From Saprospiraceae bacterium (GTDB taxonomy: Bacteria > Bacteroidota > Bacteroidia > Chitinophagales > Saprospiraceae): a stretch of DNA of 64,000 nt. The stretch spans positions 310,001-374,000 of the forward strand of contig JADJTQ010000012.1 in NCBI GenBank assembly GCA_016711125.1, written 5' to 3'. This document shows, in pieces, positions 10,116 through 19,454 of this stretch. The translations under genes and the position numbers were made by a program. The notes under the pieces are model-generated. The model saw only the letters and a list, made by a program, of their open reading frames with translations. It was not told the DNA's origin and made no database searches. The stretch's first letter is position 1; each line of letters starts with the position of its first letter.

Positions 10116-10384
10116 ATTTCCTGATTTGGCTTTATCAATATGCTTCTCGATTAATTTACCAATTACTTAAGCGTCAAAGCCACAAAAATGTTTTTGAAAT
10201 CCACATCACCATCAGCAAAAGTAGTGAATTAAGAATTGATTAAAGGTATGCCCGAAAGCTATTCTCGATCTAATAAAACGCTCTCTCTAGGTAGATTTGA
10301 GGTATTAGTCAATCCTATCGGTAAGTTCATCTATTAACTCCGTATCTTGCAAACGAAGCTTACAGCACAACTGTTAAAGGTACT

Positions 10385-11439
10385 ATGAAGGTATTCGCCC
10401 TTAAAAGGTTACTGGATCGCACTTCGTGGATGCACGATCGCGGATGGATAGGTCATGTGATATTTTGGTTGGTTTTGCTGATCATTTTGATTGCTTCAGA
10501 TTTTAGTCAGGTAGGATGGCCATTGGTCTTATATCAGAAGTCAGTTGATATCATATTCTATGCCACGATCATTTATGTCAATCTTCTGTATCTGATACCT
10601 CAGTTCCTTTCTCATAAAAGATTTTGGACCTATGTGGCTTTGCTTCTGTTGGCGGTGTTGGTACTTACTCCGATTAAAATAGCAATACAAGTTCTATTGT
10701 TTGCTGATGCACCTACTTTTCAAAACTACTTCATCAGGAATCAATCTCATTTTTTCATGTCCATGTTTTTGGTGGGCAGTTCATCGACGATCTACGGCAT
10801 ACTTTCGGATTGGTTTATTCATCAGTCTGAGAAAATGGAATTGCAGACTCAAACCATGCAGTCCGAACTCAAATTTTTACGATCTCAAATAAACCCTCAT
10901 TTTCTATTTAATACCCTTAACAATTTATACGCGCTTACCCTTAAAAAATCGGACGATGCCCCCGAAATCGTCTTAAAGCTTTCTCAGAAATGATGCGTTA
11001 CATGCTATATGAGTGCAATGAAAAAAGGGTACCTTTAAAAAAGGAAGTTGCCTACATGAAAAATTACCTTGATCTTGAAAGATTAAGACAACATGAATCA
11101 ATTGATATCCAATTTAATCTTGAGGGTGAGATCAGCGATCAAGCGATTGCACCACTTTTGCTTATTCCATTTATTGAAAATAGTTTTAAACATGGAGTGG
11201 GCAGCCAGATAAATCATGGATGGGTGAATATAGACATGAATGTAAGGGGTCAAAGTTTTACATTTAACATCGAAAACAGTAAAGGACCAGCTCAGCCAAG
11301 ACAAGTTCATCGTAAGTCCGGGGGCATTGGGTTAGTCAATGTGCGCCGAAGATTAAATCTTATCTATGATGATGATTATCAATTGAAAATATCAAATGAA
11401 CCAAATGTTTACCGGGTCACTCTTGACTTAAACCTTTAA
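10385..11439 (+). CDS. LytS-type sensor histidine kinase, frameshifted
   Basis: Two frames (10385-10993 and 10990-11439) form one kinase of about 350 residues. The N-terminal half has four hydrophobic segments. The phosphoacceptor region (SQINPHFLFNTLNNLYAL) is typical of the His_kinase family of LytS/YehU sensors. After the break come the RYMLYE segment, the N-box region (PFIENSFKHGV) and the GGIGLVNVRRRL motif of the ATPase domain. The break is at 10983-10990, where a two-base insertion or one-base loss would restore KLS followed by EMMRYML. The partner response regulator starts ten bases downstream. Confidence 0.9.
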
Positions 11440-11448
11440 ACACTGACT

Positions 11449-12174
11449 ATGGAAATTAATACACTTATTGTTGACGACGAACCACTCGCACTTGATGTAC
11501 TGGAAACTTATATCCAACGAATGCCTGAACTAAAATTAGTGAAGCGCTGTGCCAATGCTTTTGAGGCAAATGAGGCGCTTTCTTCTCATGACGTTGACCT
11601 TATGTTTCTCGACATCCAGATGCCTCAATTGACCGGTATTGATTTTATCAAGACACTCAAGAACCCTCCTCTTGTCATTTTTACTACGGCCTTTCCAAAT
11701 TATGCGATTGAAGGTTTTGAACTTGATGCCGTCGATTATCTCCTAAAACCAATTTCTGCAGAGCGATTTATGAAGGCAGCCAATAAAGCTATTGAACAAA
11801 TTAAACTAAGGCAATCAAAACAAACTGGCGACCAAATTGATGAAACTGAATTTATTTTTGTCAAAGCTGATAAAAAATATGTCAAAGTAAGATATGACGA
11901 CATTATTTATATTGAAGGACTAAAAGACTATGTGATTATCAAATTACATGTCGGCAGAGTCATTACTCTTCAAACAATGAAGAGCCTGGAAGACAAATTG
12001 CCCGCCAAAATTTTTAAACGGATTCATCGATCCTATATTATTAATGTGGATAAGATTAATGCCATTGTGGGCAATATGGTAGAGGTTTTGGAAAATGGTA
12101 AGGCAAAACATTTACCGGTAGGAAAAAATTACCGGGACGATCTGCTGGACATGGTGCAACGAAATAAACTTTGA
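11449..12174 (+). CDS. LytTR-family response regulator
   Basis: The 241-residue regulator has an N-terminal receiver domain with the acidic pocket (VDDEP), phosphoacceptor Asp55 in LMFLDIQMP, Thr80 in FTTAF and Lys100 in YLLKPIS. From about residue 130 a LytTR DNA-binding domain follows (FVKADKKYVKV, LQTMKSLEDKLP, FKRIHRSYIINV). It is the cognate partner of the LytS-type kinase just upstream. In Bacteroidota such pairs regulate envelope and nutrient genes; the regulon is not evident here. Confidence 0.95.
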   Translation: MEINTLIVDDEPLALDVLETYIQRMPELKLVKRCANAFEANEALSSHDVDLMFLDIQMPQLTGIDFIKTLKNPPLVIFTTAFPNYAIEGFELDAVDYLLKPISAERFMKAANKAIEQIKLRQSKQTGDQIDETEFIFVKADKKYVKVRYDDIIYIEGLKDYVIIKLHVGRVITLQTMKSLEDKLPAKIFKRIHRSYIINVDKINAIVGNMVEVLENGKAKHLPVGKNYRDDLLDMVQRNKL

Positions 12175-12191
12175 TTTTTCAGATTTTATAA

Positions 12192-14591
12192 TCATCGGAT
12201 AATCTCAAGTTTTTTAGTAATGACTTCTCCATTTCCGGATAGTATCTGTACCAGGTATAAACCACTAGAAAGAGCTCGAAGATCAATTTGCATCGGAACC
12301 TGACTCTGCCGGTTGGGTATGTCGACAACTTTTTGGCCACTCAGATCAAAGATATTCACTGACCTGACCTCCCCATTGACCTGCAACCAAGATTGAGCTG
12401 GATTGGGGAATAATGAAATCGACTCCTGGGTTGATGGACGTTTTAGTCTAAGGGAAGTAAAAGTGGCCTCCAGCGATGCAACATCTTCACCTTCTGACAA
12501 TAGTACAATTCGATCTACCTCGATATTTACTTTCAAGAGATCCTTTAATGATCTGAATCCATTGAGATCTTCCTCAACAATAAATCGAATCTGGCCCAAG
12601 ACTCCATGACCAGTGATCGGCTCTCTATCTACCTTCCCAATTCCAACATCAATCCGGCCATCCTGGGGTGATTTGACAAAAGCAATTACACTATTGATCG
12701 GGTTAAAAATGCCGTCTTTAGCAATCGTAAAACTAATCGAACTGCTATCAACAAATCTGCTGCCCACCTCGAAGGAGAAGTTTACTCCCAACATATCGTG
12801 AACCGGAATACTTGAGCTACCAAGTGAAACTTCGATAATGGCCCATTCTCCTGCTTCAACTTCAGGAGTCAGTAGGTTTAATCTAAGTGGAACCGGATCC
12901 ATCGCCATCGGAGGTGATGGCATAATACCATGTGCCTTCATGTAGAAATTTCCCACCGCTTGAAGGTCAGCCGTAGAGGTTAAACCATCACCGTTACTGT
13001 CAACGTATTTCAGATTCTTAGTTCCGTACACGATAGATTCAGGCCAATCAATTGCATTTTGTCCGATCCAAAAGAAACTATTATTGCCAGATCTGGTAGG
13101 GCCTGAATAACCTAAATTCGTGGCCAAGACCACAGCATCTTGCACATCAACCTGACCGTCATTATTATGATCTCCTTGCCAAACACAGTCATCGCATGGA
13201 GCTGCGATAACGTCTTGCACAACCATCTCCACATTGATACTTTGACAAAAGCCCTGACTACCCGCACAATAGTTCAGTACAAAAAAATCAGGACCGATAA
13301 AGCCTTCCTGGGGAGTATAGGTGAAAGATTTTCGATCCGCTGATATTTCAATTTGTCCGTGATTGGATTGCCGAGTAGCCTCGAAAGCAAAATCATCTAT
13401 TGGTATATCATATGAAATGGAGATGGGTAAATTCTTTCCTGTATAAAGCTTGATGTTTTCGTATTGAGGTTCATAATTATGAACTATAACAGAAACTTCG
13501 GCGATGTCACACCGATTTTCGCCACAAACTTCATAGTTAAATTTCGTCTGTCCTATGAATCCAGGAGTAGGTGTATAGATGAAGGTTCCCGGTCCTGCTC
13601 CTGTCAAGGTGCCCTTAAGTCCACTGGTGAATATGTTGCCAATGGTACCTCCTAAATCGTTTTGTAGCACTCCAAAAGTAATGCTGCTGCCTACTTCGGT
13701 ATAAAAATGATCATCAAGATTCCATCCATTATGGATGTAGGGGTCGTTGACTTCTATAGTTACGATATGTTGTATCTGAGCCCCACCGAATAGTCGGCTA
13801 AATTTAAGCACTTCTGTCCCTGAGTATCCCAGTGGTGCCTCATAGACATATACCTGAGGACCGATTTTAGTTAATGAGCCTGAGTAATACGTACTGCTCG
13901 GTGCAACAAAGCCCGGGCTGACCAGGATTGTTACACTTTCATCGCGCAAAATCCGGTACCTGCTTGAATCATTCATGGGGTTCACACTGCGATCGTCAAT
14001 TCGCACTAGCACTGACCCAGCTGCACATTGTCCATTCCCACAGACTGAATATCCTATTCTACTATATCCAGTTGAAGTTGGAGTAAACCTTATTGACCCT
14101 TTATCATTCGATATTGCGGCTAAACCATTACTCACATAAGTAAATTTTGACAACAGCAAGCTGCCTGAAATAGATCGATCATTACTGACAACATCCAATG
14201 ACACTGATCCATCACGGAGATCGAGTGCATAGAAGTCTTGTTCAGCTATGACTTTTGAAGTCTCAACTACAAAACCCTCAAAAAAAGCCTTTTGGATACC
14301 ATTGACGACCCGGCGGGTTTTATAAATCACGGTATCTAAGCCGCTGTAATTTGACGCTGACGTGTATCTAACCCGGTAAACATCCTCGTAACCAAATTTA
14401 AACTTGGACACGGATCCTCTGGCAGGTCGGCGAATGAAGTCAGGATAAATGTTACTCTCTACCGGTACATCTACCACCTGACCGGAAAGCACTTTCAAAT
14501 ATTTATATTCCCTTAAATCTTGGCTATAGGTCAATGACCATAACATGCAGAAAACCAATAACAAAGGCAGTCTACCCGGCGATATGATCAT
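12192..14591 (-). CDS. Large secreted multidomain protein with dockerin-like, cohesin-like and T9SS type A sorting domains
   Basis: The 799-residue protein has a signal peptide and several tandem beta-rich repeats (about residues 100-470) of the kind where Gly-rich turns precede YTP or FTP, as in Ig-like cadherin/VCBS modules. Next comes a dockerin-like segment with two calcium-loop motifs (DHNNDGQVDVQD and DSNGDGLTSTAD, about 475-560). A cohesin-like beta domain follows (about 575-705). The end has a type A T9SS sorting domain (SLFPNPAQSWLQV, GLYLVQI, KKLEIIR). It should be exported and anchored or released at the surface. The ligand is unknown. Confidence 0.85.
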   Translation of the reverse strand: MIISPGRLPLLLVFCMLWSLTYSQDLREYKYLKVLSGQVVDVPVESNIYPDFIRRPARGSVSKFKFGYEDVYRVRYTSASNYSGLDTVIYKTRRVVNGIQKAFFEGFVVETSKVIAEQDFYALDLRDGSVSLDVVSNDRSISGSLLLSKFTYVSNGLAAISNDKGSIRFTPTSTGYSRIGYSVCGNGQCAAGSVLVRIDDRSVNPMNDSSRYRILRDESVTILVSPGFVAPSSTYYSGSLTKIGPQVYVYEAPLGYSGTEVLKFSRLFGGAQIQHIVTIEVNDPYIHNGWNLDDHFYTEVGSSITFGVLQNDLGGTIGNIFTSGLKGTLTGAGPGTFIYTPTPGFIGQTKFNYEVCGENRCDIAEVSVIVHNYEPQYENIKLYTGKNLPISISYDIPIDDFAFEATRQSNHGQIEISADRKSFTYTPQEGFIGPDFFVLNYCAGSQGFCQSINVEMVVQDVIAAPCDDCVWQGDHNNDGQVDVQDAVVLATNLGYSGPTRSGNNSFFWIGQNAIDWPESIVYGTKNLKYVDSNGDGLTSTADLQAVGNFYMKAHGIMPSPPMAMDPVPLRLNLLTPEVEAGEWAIIEVSLGSSSIPVHDMLGVNFSFEVGSRFVDSSSISFTIAKDGIFNPINSVIAFVKSPQDGRIDVGIGKVDREPITGHGVLGQIRFIVEEDLNGFRSLKDLLKVNIEVDRIVLLSEGEDVASLEATFTSLRLKRPSTQESISLFPNPAQSWLQVNGEVRSVNIFDLSGQKVVDIPNRQSQVPMQIDLRALSSGLYLVQILSGNGEVITKKLEIIR

Positions 14592-14734
14592 GATGATATA
14601 TTAAAGACGAATGCAATATAAGGACATCTGTTGAATTTTTATATTTGAAATGAGATCAAGTTGCCGATTTTAACATTTTTTATATATAAAACTCTCTCAT
14701 ATAAGAGCATGGAGGATATTATCTTTAGATTCTA

Positions 14735-15917
14735 ATGAAGCGGACAAAACTATATCGGATACTATCTTCATTCAGTTTAATCGAGCTAAACAGGTTGGTG
14801 AGATTTGTTGAGGAAGGGAATTGGAGGGAGCTATCGAAGATGAATAGACTCCTACAGGAGGTAACCAAGATGATAAAAGACGACCTGGAAGACATGTCTA
14901 AGGAGCAATTATGGCAACGCCTTTTTGCCAGTGAGGTCTATGACGATGTCAGGTTTCGCAAGGCTTGTTCGGATGCTTTACAGTTGGTTGAGCGATTTTT
15001 GAGTTCTGAAATGTACTTCAATGATGTTCTGCTGGAGTCATCTACCCGGCTTCGGGCTCTTGGCAAAAAGGAGCTGGAACCTATGTATAAAACACACCTC
15101 AGCCGGGTAAAAACGCTTCTGGAACGCTATCCTGAAAGGGGTTCAGACTACTACTATTTTGGTTACCAGGTTGAGCGAAATGCTTTTACGGTCAAACAAT
15201 CGTCACTCCAACGGTTTAAGATTACCAATATTGACAATATTTTAGACAATCTGGATACGTTCTACATTATTGAGAAACTAAAATATTACTGCGAAGTATT
15301 AAGCAGACGAACTTTCCTGAAACACGAATATCAAAATCGGCTTATTGGCGAAATCCTTGAACTGATCAAAAGAGGAGAATTTGATGCTGTGCCATTGATT
15401 AAAATTTACTACCAGATTGTTTTGACTCATCTAGAACCCAATGAGGAGTTCCATTATTTCAATTTGAAAACTCAATTGCGATTGATTGATTTATAACAAA
15501 GCCCAGGTATTCTTCTATCAGGGCAAATTCAACGAGGTCCTGGCTCTGTTGCAAACGATTGAGTACGAAGATGCCACCTACAACCTGGGTGCCAAAACGA
15601 TGCTTTTTGCAACCTATTTTGAAATGCAGGAATGGGAAGCATTACATGCACTTGCCGAGAGTTTTAAGGTGTTTATTCACCGTCGAAAAAATATTATTCC
15701 CGAGGGTCGCCGCAACTCATATCTGAATCTAATAAAATATACTATAAAACTCTATAAATTGAGTTCCTATGAAAGCGGTAAATTGCAAAAATTGTTAGAT
15801 GAAATCGAATCATCGGAGCAAGAAATTGCCAGTGCTAATTGGATTAAAGAAAAAATAGATCAAAAATTAAAACGCAATGAAACTCGAGAAAAGCGAGTTG
15901 GACTCAAATCCGAATGA
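14735..15917 (+). CDS. Hypothetical helical protein, frameshifted
   Basis: Two frames (14735-15496 and 15486-15917) read as one protein of about 390 residues. I do not recognise the family. It is charged and helix-rich, without signal peptide or membrane segment. The part after the break resembles TPR-like helix pairs (AQVFFYQGKFNEVLALLQ, MLFATYFEMQEWEALHAL). One extra T in the run at 15490-15492 would join the frames as RLIDFYNKAQVFF. It precedes a LOG-like gene by twelve bases and may share its transcript. Confidence 0.6.
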
Positions 15918-15929
15918 TAAACTTTTCGC

Positions 15930-17036
15930 ATGAATCAGGAAATTAAATCACTTGATAAATTTTTAAAAAACGGAATTTCATTAGAAAACCGGACGATTCA
16001 GCAGATTGATTTCTCAAATTTAGCCATTAACTGGAAATCATTGCTGATCAAAAATGCGACATTCCTCGGATGTACATTCTTGAAAAAAGACAAACTGTAC
16101 TTAATTGAACAAGGTGCCTTAGTCATCGATCGCCCGGAAGGGATACCATATGATCCTTTTCGTAAGACATTATATACATGGCATGAATTGTTGCAGGGAA
16201 TCCCTCAAACAGAAGATCTGAAGATTTTCGATCATTTTCAAAAAACTCGCTATAACCCACCGATCAATGAAGCTCTTTGGCAGCGCATACATGATCATGC
16301 GATTGATGAGGCGTTACGTGACTTTATCCAAATGGATGAATCAGGAATGCCAAAAGTACGCTGTATTGGTATCATGGGTGGTCATCGCGTTGCCAGAAAA
16401 GATATCTCATACAAAAAAGTTGCGTTGCTCAGTAAATGGCTCACCGAGGGTGGCTATATAGTGGTGTCTGGTGGTGGACCAGGCATTATGGAGGCCGCCA
16501 ATTTGGGAGCTTTCTTAGCTGGAAGATCTGATAATTCAGTCACTGACGCCATCGTCCACATGTCAGATGCACCTTCATTTGTCGATCAAAAATTCACCGA
16601 TCTAGCCATTGAAGTTTTCCAAAGCTATACATCTGATAGGGCCTCGCTGGCGATTCCCACCTGGTTTTATGGACACGAACCAAGCAATGTATTTTCGACG
16701 GCTATCGCTAAATATTTCAGCAACAGTATTCGCGAGGACACTCTGCTTGCAATTTGTATGCACGGAGTTATTTTTGCCCCAGGAAGCGCTGGCACCACTC
16801 AAGAAATTTTCATGGATGCCGCCCAGAATCATTATGGCACTTATAACTTTTATAGCCCAATGGTTTTTCTGGGCAGCGATCACTATGAACATGATACAAT
16901 GATCTATCCGCTCCTCAAGCGAATGGCTAGAGGCCAATCATATGAAAAATTATTGTTTCTTTCTGATGATCTGCAGGCAATCCTGGACTTCATTATCGAT
17001 CACCCGCCTGTACCCACTGCAAGTAGAGAAGGATAA
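15930..17036 (+). CDS. LOG-like Rossmann-fold nucleotide-binding protein
   Basis: The C-terminal two thirds of the 368-residue protein have the lysine-decarboxylase-like (LOG) fold: IGIMGGHRV as the first nucleotide loop, VSGGGPGIMEAANLGAF, and FAPGSAGTTQEIFMDAAQ, the equivalent of the PGGxGTxxE phosphate-binding motif with Gly-Ser-Ala. The N-terminal 130 residues are an extra domain not found in minimal LOG enzymes. LOG proteins cleave cytokinin nucleotides or other nucleoside monophosphates; here the altered motif makes the substrate uncertain. Confidence 0.8.
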   Translation: MNQEIKSLDKFLKNGISLENRTIQQIDFSNLAINWKSLLIKNATFLGCTFLKKDKLYLIEQGALVIDRPEGIPYDPFRKTLYTWHELLQGIPQTEDLKIFDHFQKTRYNPPINEALWQRIHDHAIDEALRDFIQMDESGMPKVRCIGIMGGHRVARKDISYKKVALLSKWLTEGGYIVVSGGGPGIMEAANLGAFLAGRSDNSVTDAIVHMSDAPSFVDQKFTDLAIEVFQSYTSDRASLAIPTWFYGHEPSNVFSTAIAKYFSNSIREDTLLAICMHGVIFAPGSAGTTQEIFMDAAQNHYGTYNFYSPMVFLGSDHYEHDTMIYPLLKRMARGQSYEKLLFLSDDLQAILDFIIDHPPVPTASREG

Positions 17037-17092
17037 AGTTAACTCTCAATTGTCTGAAAAACCCGATATTTAAAACCACAATTCCAGATACT

Positions 17093-18571
17093 ATGAAAAA
17101 AAGGGATTTGCTCAACCGACGAGACCTAATAAAAAAAGCAACTCTTGCTACAGGCAGCTTCTTTATTGTCCCCCGACATGTGTTGGGCAAGGGCTTTACA
17201 GCCCCGAGCGACAGATTAGGACTGGCGGCGATAGGTGCCGGAGGTAAAGGCCGATCGGATATCACTAATGCGTGGCATGAGGGGGCCAATAATGTAGTCG
17301 CTCTCTGTGATGTTGATGTCAGTCAATGTAAGGCTACCGTCGAAAAATTTCCCAAAGCGAAGTTCTATGCCGACTTCAGGAAGATGCTTGAAGACCATAA
17401 TGACGACATCGATGCGGTGACCATTTCTACTCCTGATCATACGCACGGTATTATTGCGATGGCGGCAATGTCATTGGGTAAACATGTATATGTGCAGAAA
17501 CCGCTGACTCACAATATCTATGAAAGCAGGATGTTGACAGAACAAGCACGTAAATATAAGATTGTCAGCCAGATGGGTAATCAGGGTGCCTCAAACCCTG
17601 GCCAACAACAGATGATCGAGTGGTTTAATGAAGGAAAAATTGGGAGCGTGAATAAAGTAGATGTCTGGACCGATCGACCGGTCTGGCCCCAAGGCATTCC
17701 TGTTCCCAAAGAAAAATTCGCCCTTCCTGCTACGATGACGAAAGAGGCCTGGGATCTATTTATTGGACCCGCGGTAATGGTAGACTATCACCCACTTTAT
17801 CATCCTTTTAAATGGAGAGGTTGGTGGAATTTTGGCACCGGAGCATTGGGTGATATGGGTTGCCACCTTATTGATCCACCCTTCCGGGTTTTGCAATTGG
17901 GCTATCCCACTGAAGTACAATGTAGCGTAGGTCAAGTATTTACCGAAGATTGGGTGCCCGAATACATTCCCGAAGGTTGCCCTCCTTCATCCAGGGTTGA
18001 AATCCGTTTTCCTCCGTCCTCTGTAAACCCAGTAGAGCTGAAAATGACCTGGCATGATGGAGGCTTAAGGCCTTTTCATCCCGATTTGGTGCCAGCTGAT
18101 GATTTCCTGGGCGGACAAGGTAGTACAAATGGTGTCATGATGACTGGCGAAAAGGGCATTATGACCTGTGGTACCTATGGATTAAATCCTCAGATATATT
18201 TAAAGAATGGCGATAAATTAATGATGCCGGAAAGTTTTAAGGCAAATAATCACCATGCAGAAGTTAGCGAATATGGCCATCAATTGTTATGGACCGAAGC
18301 TTGTAAAGAAGGCTTTAATGGCGTGAAACATAAGGGCCTTACTTCTTCATTTGACTATTCGGGTCCTTTGACAGAAACGGTATTGATGGGCAACCTGGCT
18401 ATTCGAAGTTATATGTTGGGCAAAAAAGGTAATAATCAAAGAGGTCGACTGGATTTTCCCGGCCGTAAGAAATTAAGATGGGACGGAGCATCAATGCGAA
18501 TTACTAACTTTGATGAGGCCAACCAGTTTGTAAAAAGAGACTACCGTCGGGGTTGGGAAATCAAGGTTTGA
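17093..18571 (+). CDS. Gfo/Idh/MocA-family oxidoreductase, Tat-exported
   Basis: A twin-arginine signal (RRDLIKKATLATGSFFIV) starts the 492-residue protein. A Rossmann domain follows (RLGLAAIGAGGKG, then VVALCDVD, STPDHTHGIIAMAAMSLGKHVYVQKPLTHN). The lysine in EKP-type position is present in VQKPL. The C-terminal alpha/beta domain has HPLYHPFKWRGWW and GDMGCHLID. Family members use NAD(P) bound in the protein to oxidise or epimerise sugars. Tat export fits a prefolded cofactor-bound enzyme in the periplasm. The convergent DUF1080 gene just downstream suggests 3-keto-sugar metabolism. Confidence 0.93.
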   Translation: MKKRDLLNRRDLIKKATLATGSFFIVPRHVLGKGFTAPSDRLGLAAIGAGGKGRSDITNAWHEGANNVVALCDVDVSQCKATVEKFPKAKFYADFRKMLEDHNDDIDAVTISTPDHTHGIIAMAAMSLGKHVYVQKPLTHNIYESRMLTEQARKYKIVSQMGNQGASNPGQQQMIEWFNEGKIGSVNKVDVWTDRPVWPQGIPVPKEKFALPATMTKEAWDLFIGPAVMVDYHPLYHPFKWRGWWNFGTGALGDMGCHLIDPPFRVLQLGYPTEVQCSVGQVFTEDWVPEYIPEGCPPSSRVEIRFPPSSVNPVELKMTWHDGGLRPFHPDLVPADDFLGGQGSTNGVMMTGEKGIMTCGTYGLNPQIYLKNGDKLMMPESFKANNHHAEVSEYGHQLLWTEACKEGFNGVKHKGLTSSFDYSGPLTETVLMGNLAIRSYMLGKKGNNQRGRLDFPGRKKLRWDGASMRITNFDEANQFVKRDYRRGWEIKV

Positions 18572-18620
18572 AGTCACTGAGTTCACCAGAATGCACAGTC
18601 GGAGTCACTAGTCGAGGATT

Positions 18621-18640
18621 GGTGGGCGCAGACGCCAACC
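18621..18640. terminator. Hairpin between convergent genes
   Basis: GGTGGGCG and CGCCAACC form a seven-of-eight pair stem around CAGA. A second inverted repeat, TGTGC (18661-18665) with GCACA (18683-18687), lies nearby. Both sit between the convergent oxidoreductase and DUF1080 genes and may end transcription. There is no T tract, so an intrinsic terminator is not proven. Confidence 0.35.
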
Positions 18641-18687
18641 ACGTGACGATGCAGATCTAATGTGCGAGGACGCTCGGCATCGGCACA

Positions 18688-19290
18688 CTAGAGCTTGCGT
18701 ATTACAATATGACGCCAGTATACCTTGATGCCACCACCACTATGAATCTGGAGTGCAATATGACCTTTGCCTTCACCAATTTTGTCATCTTTAAGGTACA
18801 CCATCTGAACACCATTAAGCCAGGTCGTAACTTCATCATCTACTACCTTGATTTTCAATTGATTCCACTCACCAAATTTTAAATGTCGATCAAGAGTTGA
18901 GTCAGGTTGAATTATCCAACCCCTGCCATAGGACTCGTATATGCCTCCGGTATTATCTCCGGGAGGTGCTACTTCAACCTGCCATCCGGATATTTTTGTG
19001 CCATCCAAAGTAGACCGGAAGAAGACTCCACTATTGCCGTTTGCACCTTGTTTAAATTCCAGAGTCAATTCAAAATCATCATAGATTTCTTTGGTGCTTA
19101 AGTATCCGTATTCCGCATCAGGGCCACTTTCACAAATGAGTAATCCATCTTCTACATACCATAATTCGGTGCCATGTTTTTGCCAGCCATCAAGATTATT
19201 CCCGTTAAAAATAGCCTGCTGTGCCTCAGCGTCAGCAATGAAAAGGCCCAAAGCAAAAACCAAACAATATCTAAGATCCATTTTCTTCAA
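18688..19290 (-). CDS. DUF1080 (3-keto-disaccharide hydrolase family) protein
   Basis: This 200-residue secreted protein has a signal peptide (residues 1-23) and one DUF1080 concanavalin-like beta-sandwich. Motifs include IFNGNNLDGWQKHG, YGYLSTKEIYDDFELTLEFK, NSGVFFRS, YESYGRGWI, EWNQLKIKV and GHIALQIHSGG. The family is linked to hydrolysis of 3-keto-glycosides, and members often sit beside Gfo/Idh/MocA oxidoreductases as here. The role in this locus is inferred from that pairing. Confidence 0.9.
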   Translation of the reverse strand: MKKMDLRYCLVFALGLFIADAEAQQAIFNGNNLDGWQKHGTELWYVEDGLLICESGPDAEYGYLSTKEIYDDFELTLEFKQGANGNSGVFFRSTLDGTKISGWQVEVAPPGDNTGGIYESYGRGWIIQPDSTLDRHLKFGEWNQLKIKVVDDEVTTWLNGVQMVYLKDDKIGEGKGHIALQIHSGGGIKVYWRHIVIRKL

Positions 19291-19454
19291 TTTGAAGTAA
19301 AAATAGAAAGATTATAGAGAAATAATCTTCTAATCTTCAAATTCCAATTATTAGGGAAAACCAGGCATCGCTCACTGGAAATAATCATTGATAACAATGG
19401 ATCGGCAGGATCAAATAGCAACCAAATCTGGACATGATGTCCTAAGGACGAACC

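Noticed and set aside
15930..19290. A cytokinin-like or defence island around the LOG-like gene
   Set aside because: Neighbours are an unknown helical protein and sugar enzymes; no nuclease, effector or methylase is present.
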